Shown: positions 31,819 through 43,269 of the stretch, in pieces | Layout: every line of letters begins with the position of its first letter | How positions within the stretch are numbered: position 1 is the first letter of the stretch | Notes under the pieces: model-generated | Told to the model about the DNA's origin: nothing | The model's input: only the letters and a program-made list of their open reading frames with translations | Databases searched by the model: none | Position numbers and translations under genes: made by a program | NCBI RefSeq assembly: GCF_030272615.1 | Contig: NC_081412.1 | Coordinates: 671,362,852 to 671,426,851, forward strand | Reading direction: 5' to 3' | From: Cryptomeria japonica | Taxonomy: Eukaryota > Streptophyta > Pinopsida > Cupressales > Cupressaceae | Length of the DNA stretch: 64,000 nucleotides

Positions 31819-33676
31819 AACTCCCCCTAAATGATGAATGGAGGTAAGTCCCAATTGAGGTCTGAAAGTAACAAAAGTCGATACTGGAAGATCTTTGGTG
31901 AAGATGTCAGCAACTTGTTCAGATGAAGGACAGAACTGCAACTCCACTTGTCCATCTTGAACCAGTTCACGAATGTAGTGATGTCAGATCTCGATGTGTT
32001 TCATTCTGGCATGAAACACTAGATTCTTTGTCATGGCAATAGTGCTATTTTTATCACAATAGATGGTGGGTGGATGCTCAAGAACAAAATATAGATCTGT
32101 CAATATCCTTCTTATCCATACCGCTTGAGAACTTGCTGATGAAGCTGCCATGTATTTTGCTTCTGCTGAAGAAAGAGCCACTGTTGCCTATTTCTTACTA
32201 CTCCGGGATACAACTCTAGAGCCCAAAAAGAACACATAACCAGATGTTGATTTCCTATCATCCACTGAACCAGCCCAATCTGAATCTGTGTAACCAACTA
32301 ATTCAAACTTGTCAGTGGGAGAATACTGAATGTCAAAATTATGTGTACCGCTCACATACCTCAAAATTCTTTTAGCAGCCAGCCAATGTGACTCATGTGG
32401 ATCCTGCATGAACCGAGAGACGACGCTCACATCATACATAATATCAGGTCTCATGGTTGTGAGGTACATGAGGCTACCAACCAAACTCCTATACCGAGTT
32501 GCATCAACCTTGGGACTAGCATCTTCCTTGGGTAGTTTTTCACCAAGGGCTACTGGGGTTGCAAATGCTTTGCATGCCACCATGTTAAACTTCTTCAATA
32601 AATCAGCTATATACTTGGATTGAGAAATAAATATACCTTCCGATGTTTGTTGTACTTCCACACCAATAAAATAGTGCATAAGTCCTAGATCTAACACTTC
32701 AAACTCTTGTTTCATTTCTATTTGAAACTTCTCTATGAGAGCTTTGCTATCACATGTATAAATCATATCATCAACATAGAGGCAAACTATGAGAATATCA
32801 TTACCAATACATTGGACATACAAGGTAGGCTCTGAGTGGCTTCTATTGAATCCTTTCTTCATGAAATAACTATCAATTCTAGCATACCAGGCACGAGGAG
32901 CTTGCTTCAACCCATAAAGGGCTTTCTTCAACTTGTAGACTAACTGTTCTTTTTCTGGAACTTCATAACCCATAGGTTGTTCTACATAAACTTCCTCATC
33001 TATGTAACCATTGAGGAATGTTGATTTCACATCCATCTAAAATATTGGCCACTTGTATTGTGCTGCAATAGCCAATATAATCTTGACTATATCAAGTCCA
33101 GCCACATGAGTAAAAGTTTGTTCATAATCCACTCTAGGAGTTTGTGCAAACAATTTGGCAACTAGTCTTGCCTTATGGCGTTCTATTGAACCATTTGCAT
33201 GATATTTGACTTTGTAAATCCATTTCACACCAATCACCTGCTTACCTTTGGGAAGTGGAAATAATTCCCAAGTATTATTCTTATGAATATAATTTATTTC
33301 ATCATTCATAGCATCAACCCATACAGATTCTTTCACTACTTCTTCATACAAAAAGGGTTTAGCTTTAATTGTACTAAACAAAGAAAAATTAGCAACTGGA
33401 CTTATATTGGTACTCCTCTGATAAACATTAACAAAACTTCATACCTTTCATGGAACGGATGCCGGAGGTGATGGTGGAGTTGAATCTTCACCTAAGTTTG
33501 TGCTACTTGAAGAACTAGGTGAGCTTGGAGGATTGGAACTGGAGCTAGAACTTCCACTTGAGCTTGTGGGGAGAGAAGGAGGAACACTGTTATCTTCCAT
33601 GTTGATGTTTATTGATGGATTTTTCTGCACATCATCTTTCCACTTCCATACTCCCCCTTCATCAAAAATCACATCC
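31819..33676 (-). pseudogene. pol: Copia RT-RNase H of a third lineage
   Basis: From 33672 downward: a serine/proline-rich linker, a broken stretch near 33400-33440, then RT (33381-33037) with NNTWELFPLPKGKQVIG and DYEQTFTHVAGL. A stop sits just before MDVKSTFLNGY (33036). The long ORF 33036-32188 holds LKQAPRAWYARID, the YVDD box, and the full connection region up to DWAGSVDDRKSTSGY. After one stop RNase H continues (32181-31984), with SSAEAKYMAAS and IYCDKNSTIA, then the tail to the polypurine tract. Linker and catalytic motifs differ from the neighbouring elements, so this is another copia lineage. The 5' half (gag, PR, IN) is missing at the 33676 junction. Confidence 0.92.
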
Positions 33677-34075
33677 GGGTAAGTGCACCAAGTTGTGGTA
33701 CCAAAAAGGTGCCACTTTTTACTTTTTCATAAAAATGCGTCATTGGCATGAAAAGGTCATCCAAACCTACAGGTTGGATGCCCAAGGCAAATCCAACCCA
33801 AAGGGTTGGTATTCTCCCAAGCAAACCATTTGGCGAGCACCAAATATGGTGCTCGCCAAATACAAAATTTTGAATTTTCACATTTGGCACTCGCCAAATG
33901 CAAAAATTTGAATTTTCACATTTGGCGCTCGCCAAATGTGAAAAGTCAATTTTTTGCATTTGGCAAGCACCAAATTTGGCATGTGCCAAATGTTCTGCAT
34001 TTTCCAATGTGAAGGTTTTGTGAGTGTGTAGATTTTTCAATTTGGGCACAAGTTAAATCCACCCCCGAAGGAGAA
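33677..34075. repeat. Hairpin-forming tandem repeat cluster
   Basis: Three exact-length 38-bp units (33851-33888, 33889-33926, 33927-33964) each end in TTTGGC, and the next begins with NCTCGCCAAAT. Every junction therefore forms a palindrome. A perfect 15-bp inverted repeat (33828-33842 and 33847-33861) with a 4-nt loop precedes them, and a looser TTTGGCA...TGCCAAA pair follows (~33958-33990). Not coding. Neighbouring sequence up to 34075 is of unknown origin. Confidence 0.9.
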
Positions 34076-34235
34076 TATATATATGAAATATAACATTTAA
34101 GTATAGCTCTATAGGACTTATAATGTAGATTCTAGTTTTTAGAAGATCATATAAAATTTTAGACTTAGTCAAATTTCATTAATCGGCATGTCAAATTTTA
34201 GTAATCAACATGATCCTATTAGCATTCTTCAGCTA

Positions 34236-35185
34236 CATATCTCACTCTCTTTATCTTCCCCAAAATCTAGACCTATCTCTCTCCCTCTCTTTTCTCTCTC
34301 ACTTCTTTATCCTTGATTCTCTCTGTCTCTCTTCTCTCTCAGTCCCTTATTGTTTCTCTCCCCTCCCACTCCTTTCTCTTGGTCACTACCTATCCCTTTT
34401 ATCCTCTCTCTCCCCATATCTAGGGTTATCCCTCCCTCACTATTCACCTCACTGTCTCTCCCTCCCTATATTATTACCCACCTTTCTCTCCCCCTCTAGG
34501 TTTCTCACTTATCTAATTGTCCATCCTCTAGTTCTCTCCCTCCCTCTCCATATTTCTCTCCCTTCTCCTTACCTCTATCTATTTATGAACTCTCTCCCTC
34601 TCTTCTCTCTCTCTCTCTCTCCAAACCTATCTATCTCCTCATTCTCTAGGTCTCGTAGTCCCTCCATGTCTACCTATCTATCCATCTCGTCTTACTCATC
34701 TCTTTGTTCTTCTATCTCTTCTATTCTCGCTCCCTCCCCTCTCTAGGTCTCTACCTTCCTTTCTCCCTCTCTCCCTCTCCATCTCCCTCTCCCACTCTCT
34801 CGTCTTCTCTCTTCCTCTCTTATTCTCTATCTTCATTGTCTAGGTCATTACCTCTCCATCCCACCCTCTCTCCCCTCTCTATGTTTCTCCCTCCCTTCCT
34901 TTCCACCTATCTACCTCTACATATAGGTCTCATTACCCACCTCTCTTTATCCCCCTCTATCTATCTCACTCCACTCTGTCCATCTAGGTCTCTCACCTAT
35001 CTATTTGCCTCCTCTATAGTTCTCTATGTCCCTCTCTACCTCTCTCTCCCTCCTCCTTAACCCTATCCCTTTATGAACACCCTCCTTTTCTCTTCCTCCT
35101 CTAACCTCTTTATCTCCTCCTTCCGTAGGTCTCTCACTCCCTCCATGTCTACCTCTCCATCCATCCCCTCTTACTCCTATGTGCA
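34236..35185. repeat. 950-bp polypyrimidine (CT-rich) tract
   Basis: The plus strand is almost entirely C and T, mostly CTCTCTCC-type text with regular interruptions such as TCTAGGTCTC and TATCTATC. It contains a ~480-bp degenerate duplication: CCCTCCATGTCTACCT at ~34659 recurs at ~35139, and TTTATGAACNC at ~34582 recurs at ~35071. Long Ser/Leu/Pro ORFs here are compositional artefacts. Confidence 0.93.
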
Positions 35186-35189
35186 GCAG

Positions 35190-36470
35190 AGAATGTGTTC
35201 CTTACAGCCTTAATATTGTTCTTGATTTGAGAAGATACTAGTAGGTCCTTAGACCATTGAATGTCACCAATTCCCAGTAGGAAATTCTAAAAGTAAAAGA
35301 ATAAACCAATCAATAATTGACCAAATTTGAACTTTTGTCTGCTCTCTTTCTTTATTGATGGCAGATTCAACATCAATTGACTCCTTATAGCCTTGCATAG
35401 GTCATAATCTATGTTCTGGGTAATCATTCTATAAGTTGTATGCACAGCTCCAGATGGAACACTATTCATTCTACTGGAATAAAATATCTTGTAACCAATA
35501 ACCATAGTAGCCAGTCTAACCACTGGGTCCTTAATGTTGTTAACTGAAAATGCACGTCCGTCAGAGGTGGTCTGAGTTAATGTAGTCACGGACTCTTTTG
35601 AAATCCTCCTCAGCTTTGGAACTTCACCGGTTTGCAAAAACCAGTCACAACATGGATTGCTTCCTTAGTGATTGTGTGTGACCTTTCAAGATACATATTT
35701 TCACCATGCACCCAAGTAAGAATTATCTTAACATGTTCCTCTTCAAAGTCTTCAAGAAAATATGTTTTATTGTGAAAACCCTTTTCATAAACTCTAATGT
35801 ACTCAGGTTTGATCTTGCCACTTTTATCACACAAGGATTTTAGTTGAGAGTAAATTGATAATGATCCTAAATCCCCAATTTTATAGTCAATGTAACTAGA
35901 TAAATCACCTTTTATAATAACACCATCAAGAACTTGAGACAAAGCATTATATGACATTATTTTGTTTATTTTCATAGACTCCATGGGTTCAGCAATGATC
36001 ATAAGTCTCTCTACATACTTAGACGACGATGCCATTTTGGATAAACATGATTTGAGAGAGATTAACAAAAGAATACCTTAATTCCTCTGCGCCATCAAGG
36101 TTTCCAGTTGATCTCTCAAATGTACACCAGTTCCATCTTCACTAATCTTCGAATCAGCTTCAGTCTTTCAATTCACAACACAAATCCATCTATAATCAGC
36201 TAGCAATTCTCTTTTCACTCTGCAAGTGCTCAAGAACTCTCTTTCGAATACAATTAGGGTTAAAATAACAGAGTAAAAATCACTTTTATAAAATTTACCC
36301 GCTACATTAATTGCTCGACTAATAGGGTAACAAACACTAATATACCACTTACCAATACTGATAGGTATATAACCGGTTGATAATCTTTCAAAAAACTGAT
36401 AGACAAATATATCACTATTTCTCACAAAATAACTCAAAATGCCAACTTTCTTACCATGCATTCTTCAAGG
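35190..36470 (-). pseudogene. Unrecognised second ORF of the 35-39 kb LTR element
   Basis: The main frame from the Met at 36032 (MASSSKYVERLM...) to ~35630 continues in another frame to 35287, with one frameshift at about 35630. It has no zinc finger, protease, integrase or RT motif. The segment ERSHTITKEAIHVVTGF faintly recalls the 'ITKE-V-VTG' text of plant-transposon/PMD-like proteins, but this is too short to rely on. An upstream in-frame stretch (36461-36168) is probably leader sequence. It occupies the place where pol should be, downstream of the Gag-like ORF and on the same strand, so it may be a captured gene. Confidence 0.45.
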
Positions 36471-36589
36471 GGTCTGGAAGTAGATTTATCACCATGCTCC
36501 CCTTAGGTCTATTGAAAGGCTTAGTTCTTTGGTGTAGGATTCTCCACACTGGGTGAAGGATTGGGTTCTTCTGTAGACTTATCCTCACT

Positions 36590-37840
36590 CTTCTTCTTCT
36601 AGATTCGGTTCATCTCCTCTTTGGTTTCCTCAACATTTACCTTCTGCTTACCTTTCTGATCTTCAAAGTGGTTAACAAGTTTTTTCTTTATGGTTCTAAA
36701 GAACTTCGCCATGTGTCCCGGTTTATGACAATAATAGAAAGCCATTCCAGATGATCTCCAAGGTCCTACATTACCTCTTCAAGTTATCCTTCTACAATTC
36801 ATAGCCACATGACCATAATTGTTACAAATGGTGCAAATCACATTAGTTACTTTTTCTATTTCAAATGGACTAAACCGGTTGACATAGGTTTTGTGTCAGT
36901 TCATGTTTCTCGAATTGTCATAGGTTCTCCTCTAGACACCATTAGGTCTTGTATTCACATGTGGTGCTAGATTGGTTTCTCCATATCTACATTCAACTCA
37001 TCTATGTCCATACATATTGCATGTAAAATAGTGACCTTCAAATCTCCTAGATACATACCTAGCATTTGCATTAAAGCCTATATTCTCATTAGGTCTGCTT
37101 CTACATACATTTGCAGTGTGACCAGGTTTATCACAGACAAAGCAAACAAGTTTAAATGCTTTCTTACTGGTAGGCTTGTTAGCCTTAGGAGCAGTTTTAC
37201 CTTTATGTATGTTGCTCTTTGAACCAGAAGATTCTCCTTTCTCAGATGTATTAAAACCTAGTCCATATGTATCACCTTTCATCCTTTGAGATTGGATATG
37301 CTCATCCAACATAAAATAACTCTTATTGAACTTTTCCAGCTTTCCATTAGCCTCAAGGAGCTCTCTGGTAGGATCTTCATTGTGTTTTGTGAGAATCTCT
37401 CTTAGAGATGTTTCCAGTTCAAGATCTAGCTGCAAAGCCTCCTTTTCTTCTTTTTCTTCATGTCAATGCTCATGCAAAGTTGCATTCAATTGTTTGATCT
37501 TCATAATCTCATGATCTCTTTCTTTGATTAGGTCTTCAATTGTCCTCCTTGCTTCAAGCTCTTGGCTCATGCAGATAGTGAGGGCTTCTAACTCTCTTCT
37601 CAGATTTAGCTTTTCACTGTTTAGTTTTTCAACTTCTTCAGCCAATGCATCAATGTTAGCTACACCTGAAGAACTATTATCAGATATCTCCAATAGTTGT
37701 TCAGTCAGCTCTCTCCTTTTGACTTGTGAAGCTTTAAATCTAACCCTTAGGGTTTCAAGCTCTTCCTTGGTAGCTTCAAGAACTCTAGCCATCTCAAAGT
37801 AGCTCATATCCCCCATAGTGGATTTAGGGTTTCCTTCCAA
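36590..37840 (-). pseudogene. gag: Gag-like ORF with coiled coil and multiple zinc knuckles
   Basis: Begins 23 nt from the PBS with MEGNPKSTMGDMSYFEMARV. A long coiled coil follows (about residues 15-125, heptad-rich EELETLRVRFKAS..., LNSEKLNLRRELEAL) and continues after one stop into 37435-36998. Zinc knuckles are CFVCDKPGHTANVC (~37145), a partial CNMYGHR (~37010), CTICNNYGHVAMNC (~36830) and a decayed FYYCHKPGHMAKFF (~36740). All are in one frame broken by single stops. A lysine/glutamate-rich tail follows. It probably packaged element RNA. It is not the UBN2-type Gag of the neighbouring copia elements. Confidence 0.75.
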
Positions 37841-37862
37841 GAGATTAAGCCTTAAGAAAGTT

Positions 37863-37876
37863 TGGCTATGATACCA
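37863..37876 (-). other. Primer-binding site of the 35-39 kb element
   Basis: The minus strand reads TGGTATCATAGCCA, one mismatch from the initiator-Met type site, 2 nt from the LTR. Confidence 0.85.
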
Positions 37877-37878
37877 AT

Positions 37879-38983
37879 TGATAGACGGGGGGGGTGAATC
37901 AATGATAGCAAAAACAATACCACTTGAAACATAGACCGATAGAGATACTTAACAAGTTTACTTAATACTATGCATGCAATCCAAAATGATATTAAAGAAT
38001 CCACAACAAGTAAAACATCCACCATAACACAAGTGATTATACATGGAAAACCTAAATGGGAAAAACCATGGTGAGATGGGACTCACAAGTTAACTATCTG
38101 TAGTAATAGGTAACTGATCGGTTAAGGTCTACAAAAGTTCTCTACTAGGAGTGAATCCTGTTAAAGATCCCAAAGCTCTTTTAGGAGCTATACCCTGTTA
38201 AGGTAGTACCCTGTTAGGAGTAACCTCAATAGAGGATTTCAAAATCCAAACTAATGGATCACCTTGTTAGAGGATTCGTACATTGAAGCTTGTTAGAGCT
38301 TACTCGATTAGGGGATTTGACTATTGATTACAAAACAATGGGTGGTTTGATCTTAGAAGTAGCACAAATTTCTTGAAGAGATCCTCTTATGCTCACTCAA
38401 AACTGCATCACCAACATATTCCACAATGCCTTAACAACTTAACACTTCTATTTTTGCATCCATAAAAATAGTTCATCATAATGTCATTATATAGACATTA
38501 GACTTAATGTTAGATCAGGAATCATATCATAATTTCCTAGGTGCTTTGTATCTGGACAATCTAACATAACTCATCATAGATTACTGCCAAATCTTTTGGC
38601 TAGGGATAACTCATCACAGCCGATGATAACTCATCACACAATCAATGAATACCGGTTGGAACACTGATACTAGTTAAGAGTTAACTACATTCAACACATA
38701 AATCGATTGTCCTTCATTTGCTTCTTGATGGTCTCCGTTGAATCTCCAAGCTGGTGTCAAGCCATTCCTGCATATACCGATTGTCTATATATACCTATTA
38801 GACACCCTCTAAACCATCTTAAACTAAACATCCAATACCGGTTGCAATACAAGGGACTTTAGGAGTAATACTGGTTTGTCTTAACTAAGATGACTAAGAT
38901 AATCTGATCATATGTGTATGTATACATGTGCCATCAATGACAACACATGAAGTCATATATTACAATCAACATCAAGCCAACAT
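37879..38983 (-). repeat. 5' LTR of the 35-39 kb element
   Basis: 1105 bp with TG/CA ends (plus strand TGATAGACGGGG...ATCAAGCCAACA). It carries the GGGAAAAACCATGGTGAGATGGGACTC form of the shared LTR module (38055-38090) and CTGTTAGGAG-type repeats (38150-38310) as in the 9.7-19.5 kb element. No 3' LTR partner is visible; the element is truncated or replaced near 35190. Confidence 0.85.
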
Positions 38984-39304
38984 CATGTACATATGTCCAT
39001 ATCATAAGCATCATAACATCATTATAAACATCATCATATAAGAACATGCATACAAAAACTACATCATCATATAGACCAATACATAGGAATAGATGCATAT
39101 AGCTGCCGCAAGGAATGAGTCATCTCATATATCAAAAAATTATAAATGTCATGATTCAATGATGTTAATAGCATATAAGGCTACAAAATCACTCGAAGGT
39201 GTCTACATCATCGTACAAAGAAAAATGGTACAAAAACTAGATGTAAGAGAGCTATGATGAACTCCATCCCTCAGAGCCAGTTGGCCTCAAAGGAATCTGA
39301 GCTC
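38984..39304. other. Unassigned AT-rich DNA
   Basis: Rich in CATCAT/CATAT short motifs. No ORF or repeat boundary recognised. Confidence 0.5.
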
Positions 39305-41165
39305 TCAAAGTCCCTTCTCCAGGATCACCTCCTCTGTCTCCTCTGCCTGGTGGTGCAGGTGGAACCATAACCCCACCACTGGATTCCTATCATCTATCTC
39401 CCCCCCTATAGTAGTCATCCTAGAAGCTCTCCTGAAACTCCTAGCCCTCATCTCTAGAGGAATAGTTGCATAGTATAGATCTCTCCAGTATATTATCTCC
39501 TCCCCTCCCCATAGGAAATATGCATATACAACCCCTATGTTCTTAGATTCTCTCCTACCTACCCTCAATGCTTCCTTAGCCTCAGTATACCTCTAGATGG
39601 ACTGATCCCTCTCCCTCTGCATCTTTGCTAACTATCACCTCAATCGAGTTATGTCTCTCTCGAGATCCTCGATCTCATTAGCCTATCTTGTTGCAATCTA
39701 TTGTAGCGCTAGCAGATCATCCTCCTCCTCATCTCCACCTTGAGAATGCTCCTCTGGCCTAGCTTTTCCTTATTCATCTCTCCCTAGTACTTGTCCCTAT
39801 ACCTGTCCACCAACTTGTAATACTTGTCCTCCTCTACCCCTTGGTGGTCTCGGTGGCCTCCCTACTTGTCGATCCTATCTCTCCTCAGCCCTCTCTCCAG
39901 CATCCCTCTATCCACCCTTGCCCCTCACCACCCTCCTCATTGCTCCTCTCCTCCACCTCTTCCATCTCCCTCCACCCCTATCATCATCATCCTCCACTAC
40001 CACATGCTCATGTAGATTTATCAATCTTAGTATTGGATGTGTTTCAAAATAGAAATCATACTCTACATCTGTACCTATGTCAACCACATCCCTCATTAGA
40101 TCCCATGGAATAGGAACCATCTAGTCAAATTATGTAACTGTAGCATTATAGGACAAAATCAGCCCCCAGTGAGCCTACTCTCACATTGTCCATCCAAAAT
40201 CTCTTGATCCTCGAGGCATCCTCTATTGTAGCCCAAATTTCCTACATACCCTGTCAATGATTTTCATATCCAGTATATAAGGCATCCACCTAATCAAATA
40301 CCTACTCCTAAAAACATATGGATGCTCTGTAGAGGTGTCCTCCCAATCCTCACAATCAAGATAGGGTCTCCAAATGACACTATCTATGTCATCCATAACC
40401 AACCTCCAATAGTCCACCTTCCCAATCTGTGACTGCGAAGTGATCATATTGTACAAGTGTGTGTAGGGTTGTCCATACCCTCTCCCTCTGAAGTGAATGG
40501 GTCTAGTCACTGCAATGTGCTCATATCGTCACACCTGTAACAAAGGCACCTTGGACCCTAACCCATAGCTACCGAGATATACAAACTGGAGTAGCTCATG
40601 ATACAAATGTACTAATACACATGACCCCCATGCATATCTACTGTTTTGTGTCACCAATATATCTATAGTCCTCCCTTAGCCAGTAGTCATACCCTATGTC
40701 ACCCTGTCTGGACAAAGGTAACCACTAATCACTCCACCAACTACTGTCAGTAGTCTATGTCCAGTAGCTAGGATAACATCCTAGCTGACATGACCCGATC
40801 TCATCTCCAACTCTAGGTCCCCAAAGACTCATTTCAGTGCATCCCTGTCACCCTCTCTATCATACGACACTATCTCATCATGGATCAATATCCTCAAGAT
40901 ACTATAAAAATCCTCTAAAGTGACTAACATCTCGCTAGTCGGCAAATGAAACGAATAGGTCTCAGAGTGCCATCTCTCTTTTAGAGTAGTCAATAATTCT
41001 CTATTCGCCCAAAGCTCAGGTAGATACATGATGTATCTCAATCCCATACTCTTGATAGTTTCTTGCTCCTCAAAGGTCAACTCTCATCGTAACCTTTGTC
41101 ATAGGGAATCTCTCTTGTGACTATATCTTGGGAAAGTACTCCTTCATCCAATGAAACCAATCATG
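39305..41165 (-). pseudogene. Plant mobile domain (PMD) protein pseudogene
   Basis: A single minus-strand frame can be followed for ~1.86 kb (ORF starts 41080, 40510, 40120 and 39568 are all in register), broken only by stops. The N-terminal part has ELTFEEQETIKSMG and LTTLKERWHSETYSFHLP then LVTLEDFYSIL, the hallmark ERW-x-ET-xx-FHLP-x-GE-x-TVTL-ED text of PMD proteins. The central part has LYHELLQF...LLQV(stop)RYEH, matching the LYREL...LQ-W-YEH motif. The C-terminal domain end is IIDRVCRKFGLQ. The tail is a coiled coil (IEDLERDITRL). Stops are TAG, TGA or TAA at positions where Gln or Trp fits. PMD proteins are found in plant TEs and in MAIN-type host genes. Here it lies antisense to a gypsy-type LTR. 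Confidence 0.8.
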
Positions 41166-42507
41166 TCAATCCTAGTGGTACGCATTTCCATCACATGGTG
41201 CTACTGATCAGAAAAGTACTATACACTTAGTACTGTACAAAAAGGCCAACTTTGTTTGTTTCCCTAAAAACGCATGTTATAAGCGGCTGGGATGCTTAAG
41301 GCATTGTAAGGTTGATGTACTATTTTTGCTAGATAATAAGAAAGATTGGACAGTTGTGTACGGTGGATGTAACCCATTCTGGGTGAACCATGTTAAATCT
41401 CTGTGTTATCTGTGTCCTATCTTATTCCTTTATCTTTTGTATTTAAATCTGCATATAATTGTTAGTTCATATTTGCTTCGGATCTGCTTGAAACTCTAAT
41501 AGCTACTTCTATCCTAGTGCTTATGTCTATCACATGGTGTTGCATCCTAGTGTATATGTTCATCACATTGCACTTGACCCTATTTCGAGGCCCTTCTTGA
41601 GAGTATCCTCTCAATAGCCTATCCAATTGACAACATATGTTCATAACATAATTGTTAATTCTATCCTATCTCTCAATTTGTTTTCCCTAGAGGCTCTACG
41701 TGAGTGTATCCTCTCAACATCTTATCCAATCGATAATGTATGTTCATCACATAATTATCGATTTGAGCCTACTTAGACACAAACGCATTTTCACAATGCA
41801 AACATGGTTTTCATTAACCCAGATGTGCTTTCTTTCCCTAGACATACCTGTACATCACAAACGCACCACTATCCTACATAGATGTGCTTTTTTTTCACAA
41901 ACACGCCTTTATGACACAAGCATGCCTTCTAAACCTAGACGTGTCCCTATCAAACCTAGACACAATTACATTCATATATGCAACCAAACCTAACCTAGAC
42001 GCACCTATTCTACCTAGATGTGCTTGGCACTGACCTAGATATGTTCGTAGTGCAAAATACTGATTTTGTATTTTTGTTTATCTACCCTAAAGTTCATTAA
42101 TGATAGTAATAAATGTAAAAATGTACAAAGAGGCTTTGAGGTACTTACATGCTCACCCATGTCATTTGGTCTCTAATATTGCTGGACTCAATTGATCCTA
42201 TGGACTCTATCCATCATCGCTAACTTGTCTGACTGCTCTAAGCTCTCTCTCTGCAGTCTGATCTCTTAGGTGTGTGGATGCAAATGAGGATGTTTTCCTT
42301 GTGGCCCTATTTTATACGCTACTTAACCCTAGTCTCCCGTGTTAGTCTCTTCTTCTAGCGTGACCTTGTCACCCTATCTCGTCGGGCCTTTCTAGCCTTC
42401 ATTTTCTTACAATCTTTCGAGAAGGCATATCATTCCCATCATGGAGAAACTTTGTATCAGTTTATCTTATCTTTTTTGCGCCAACGCGACAAGTTGCATT
42501 GTCTCAA
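41166..42507. other. Non-coding DNA, probable interior of a gypsy-type element
   Basis: No ORF above background. 41820-42060 is rich in CTAGAC/ACGC motifs (repeated ACCTAGACG(C/T)). It ends in the polypurine tract and LTR at 42508, so it is likely the 3' internal part of a non-autonomous gypsy-type element that also contains the PMD relict. Confidence 0.45.
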
Positions 42508-42519
42508 AGAGGGGAAAAA
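42508..42519 (+). other. Polypurine tract
   Basis: AAGAGGGGAAAA(A) immediately precedes the LTR start TGTAGACACC. Confidence 0.75.
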
Positions 42520-43260
42520 TGTAGACACCTAAAATTGCCCTGTCTAATTAAATAAATACTTTTATTTATTTAATTATTTTATCCTAATTCTTCTATTAAT
42601 TAAGTAAATTCATATTTATTTAATTAATTCATCAATCCTTTTCTAAGCCTTTCCTCATTTAAATAAAATATTTTTATTTATTTAAATTGTCATTTTCCTA
42701 AATTAAATAAATATTTTATTTATTTAATTATCCCACTTCCTCTATTAGTTAAATAAATCTTTGTTTATTTAATTAGTTCAGTAGCCTTTTCTACCCATGA
42801 GACATGTCATTCATCTCTTAATTCTTCTCTTACCTACCCCCTTTATCATTTAATTATTTTATCTACCTACCCTTTAATCGTAGCCGAACATTTATCTTTA
42901 CACCTCTCAATCTTATCCCTTTATTTCTTACAGTATCATATATATAAGAGGATACTCTCCTTCCTAATCACCTAATCGTCTAATTATCAAATTCCTTATG
43001 CAATCAAGTCTTATTGTGATCAAGCTATCAACCACATTTTTTTTCTTTGTTGAGCTCTTATGTATACATAAATTCTAAGAGCAAGTATATCAAACAAGAT
43101 CAATGGAGAGAGGAAGAAATAGAGATTGAAATCCTAATAGACATGTGAATGGTAATATTGCTTTATTTTATTTATTTATATGATCTTAGGTATCTTTATT
43201 TGTGTATGGTGGATTTTTTTCATTGTTAGGCTAGGGTTTTGTGGTTGATCCTTGTTAGTC
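42520..43260 (+). repeat. 3' LTR of a gypsy-type element (end approximate)
   Basis: Starts TGTAGACACC after the purine tract, a form common in gymnosperm gypsy LTRs (recalled, not checked). It then carries several TTTATTTAATTA blocks (42540-42780), a TATATAAGAGG TATA-like box at ~42950, and a long AT-rich tail. The 3' end is set where copia gag text begins and could be off by tens of bases. Confidence 0.6.
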
Positions 43261-43269
43261 TTTCAATAT

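Noticed and set aside
33448-33672. Serine-rich ORF as an independent gene
   Set aside because: It is the variable linker between integrase and RT of the copia relict, in line with the downstream RT frame and strand.
34210-35060. Long Ser/Leu/Pro ORFs of 178 and 118 codons
   Set aside because: They lie in the polypyrimidine tract; any frame through CT-rich DNA avoids stops. There are no domains and no conservation between the two tract halves.
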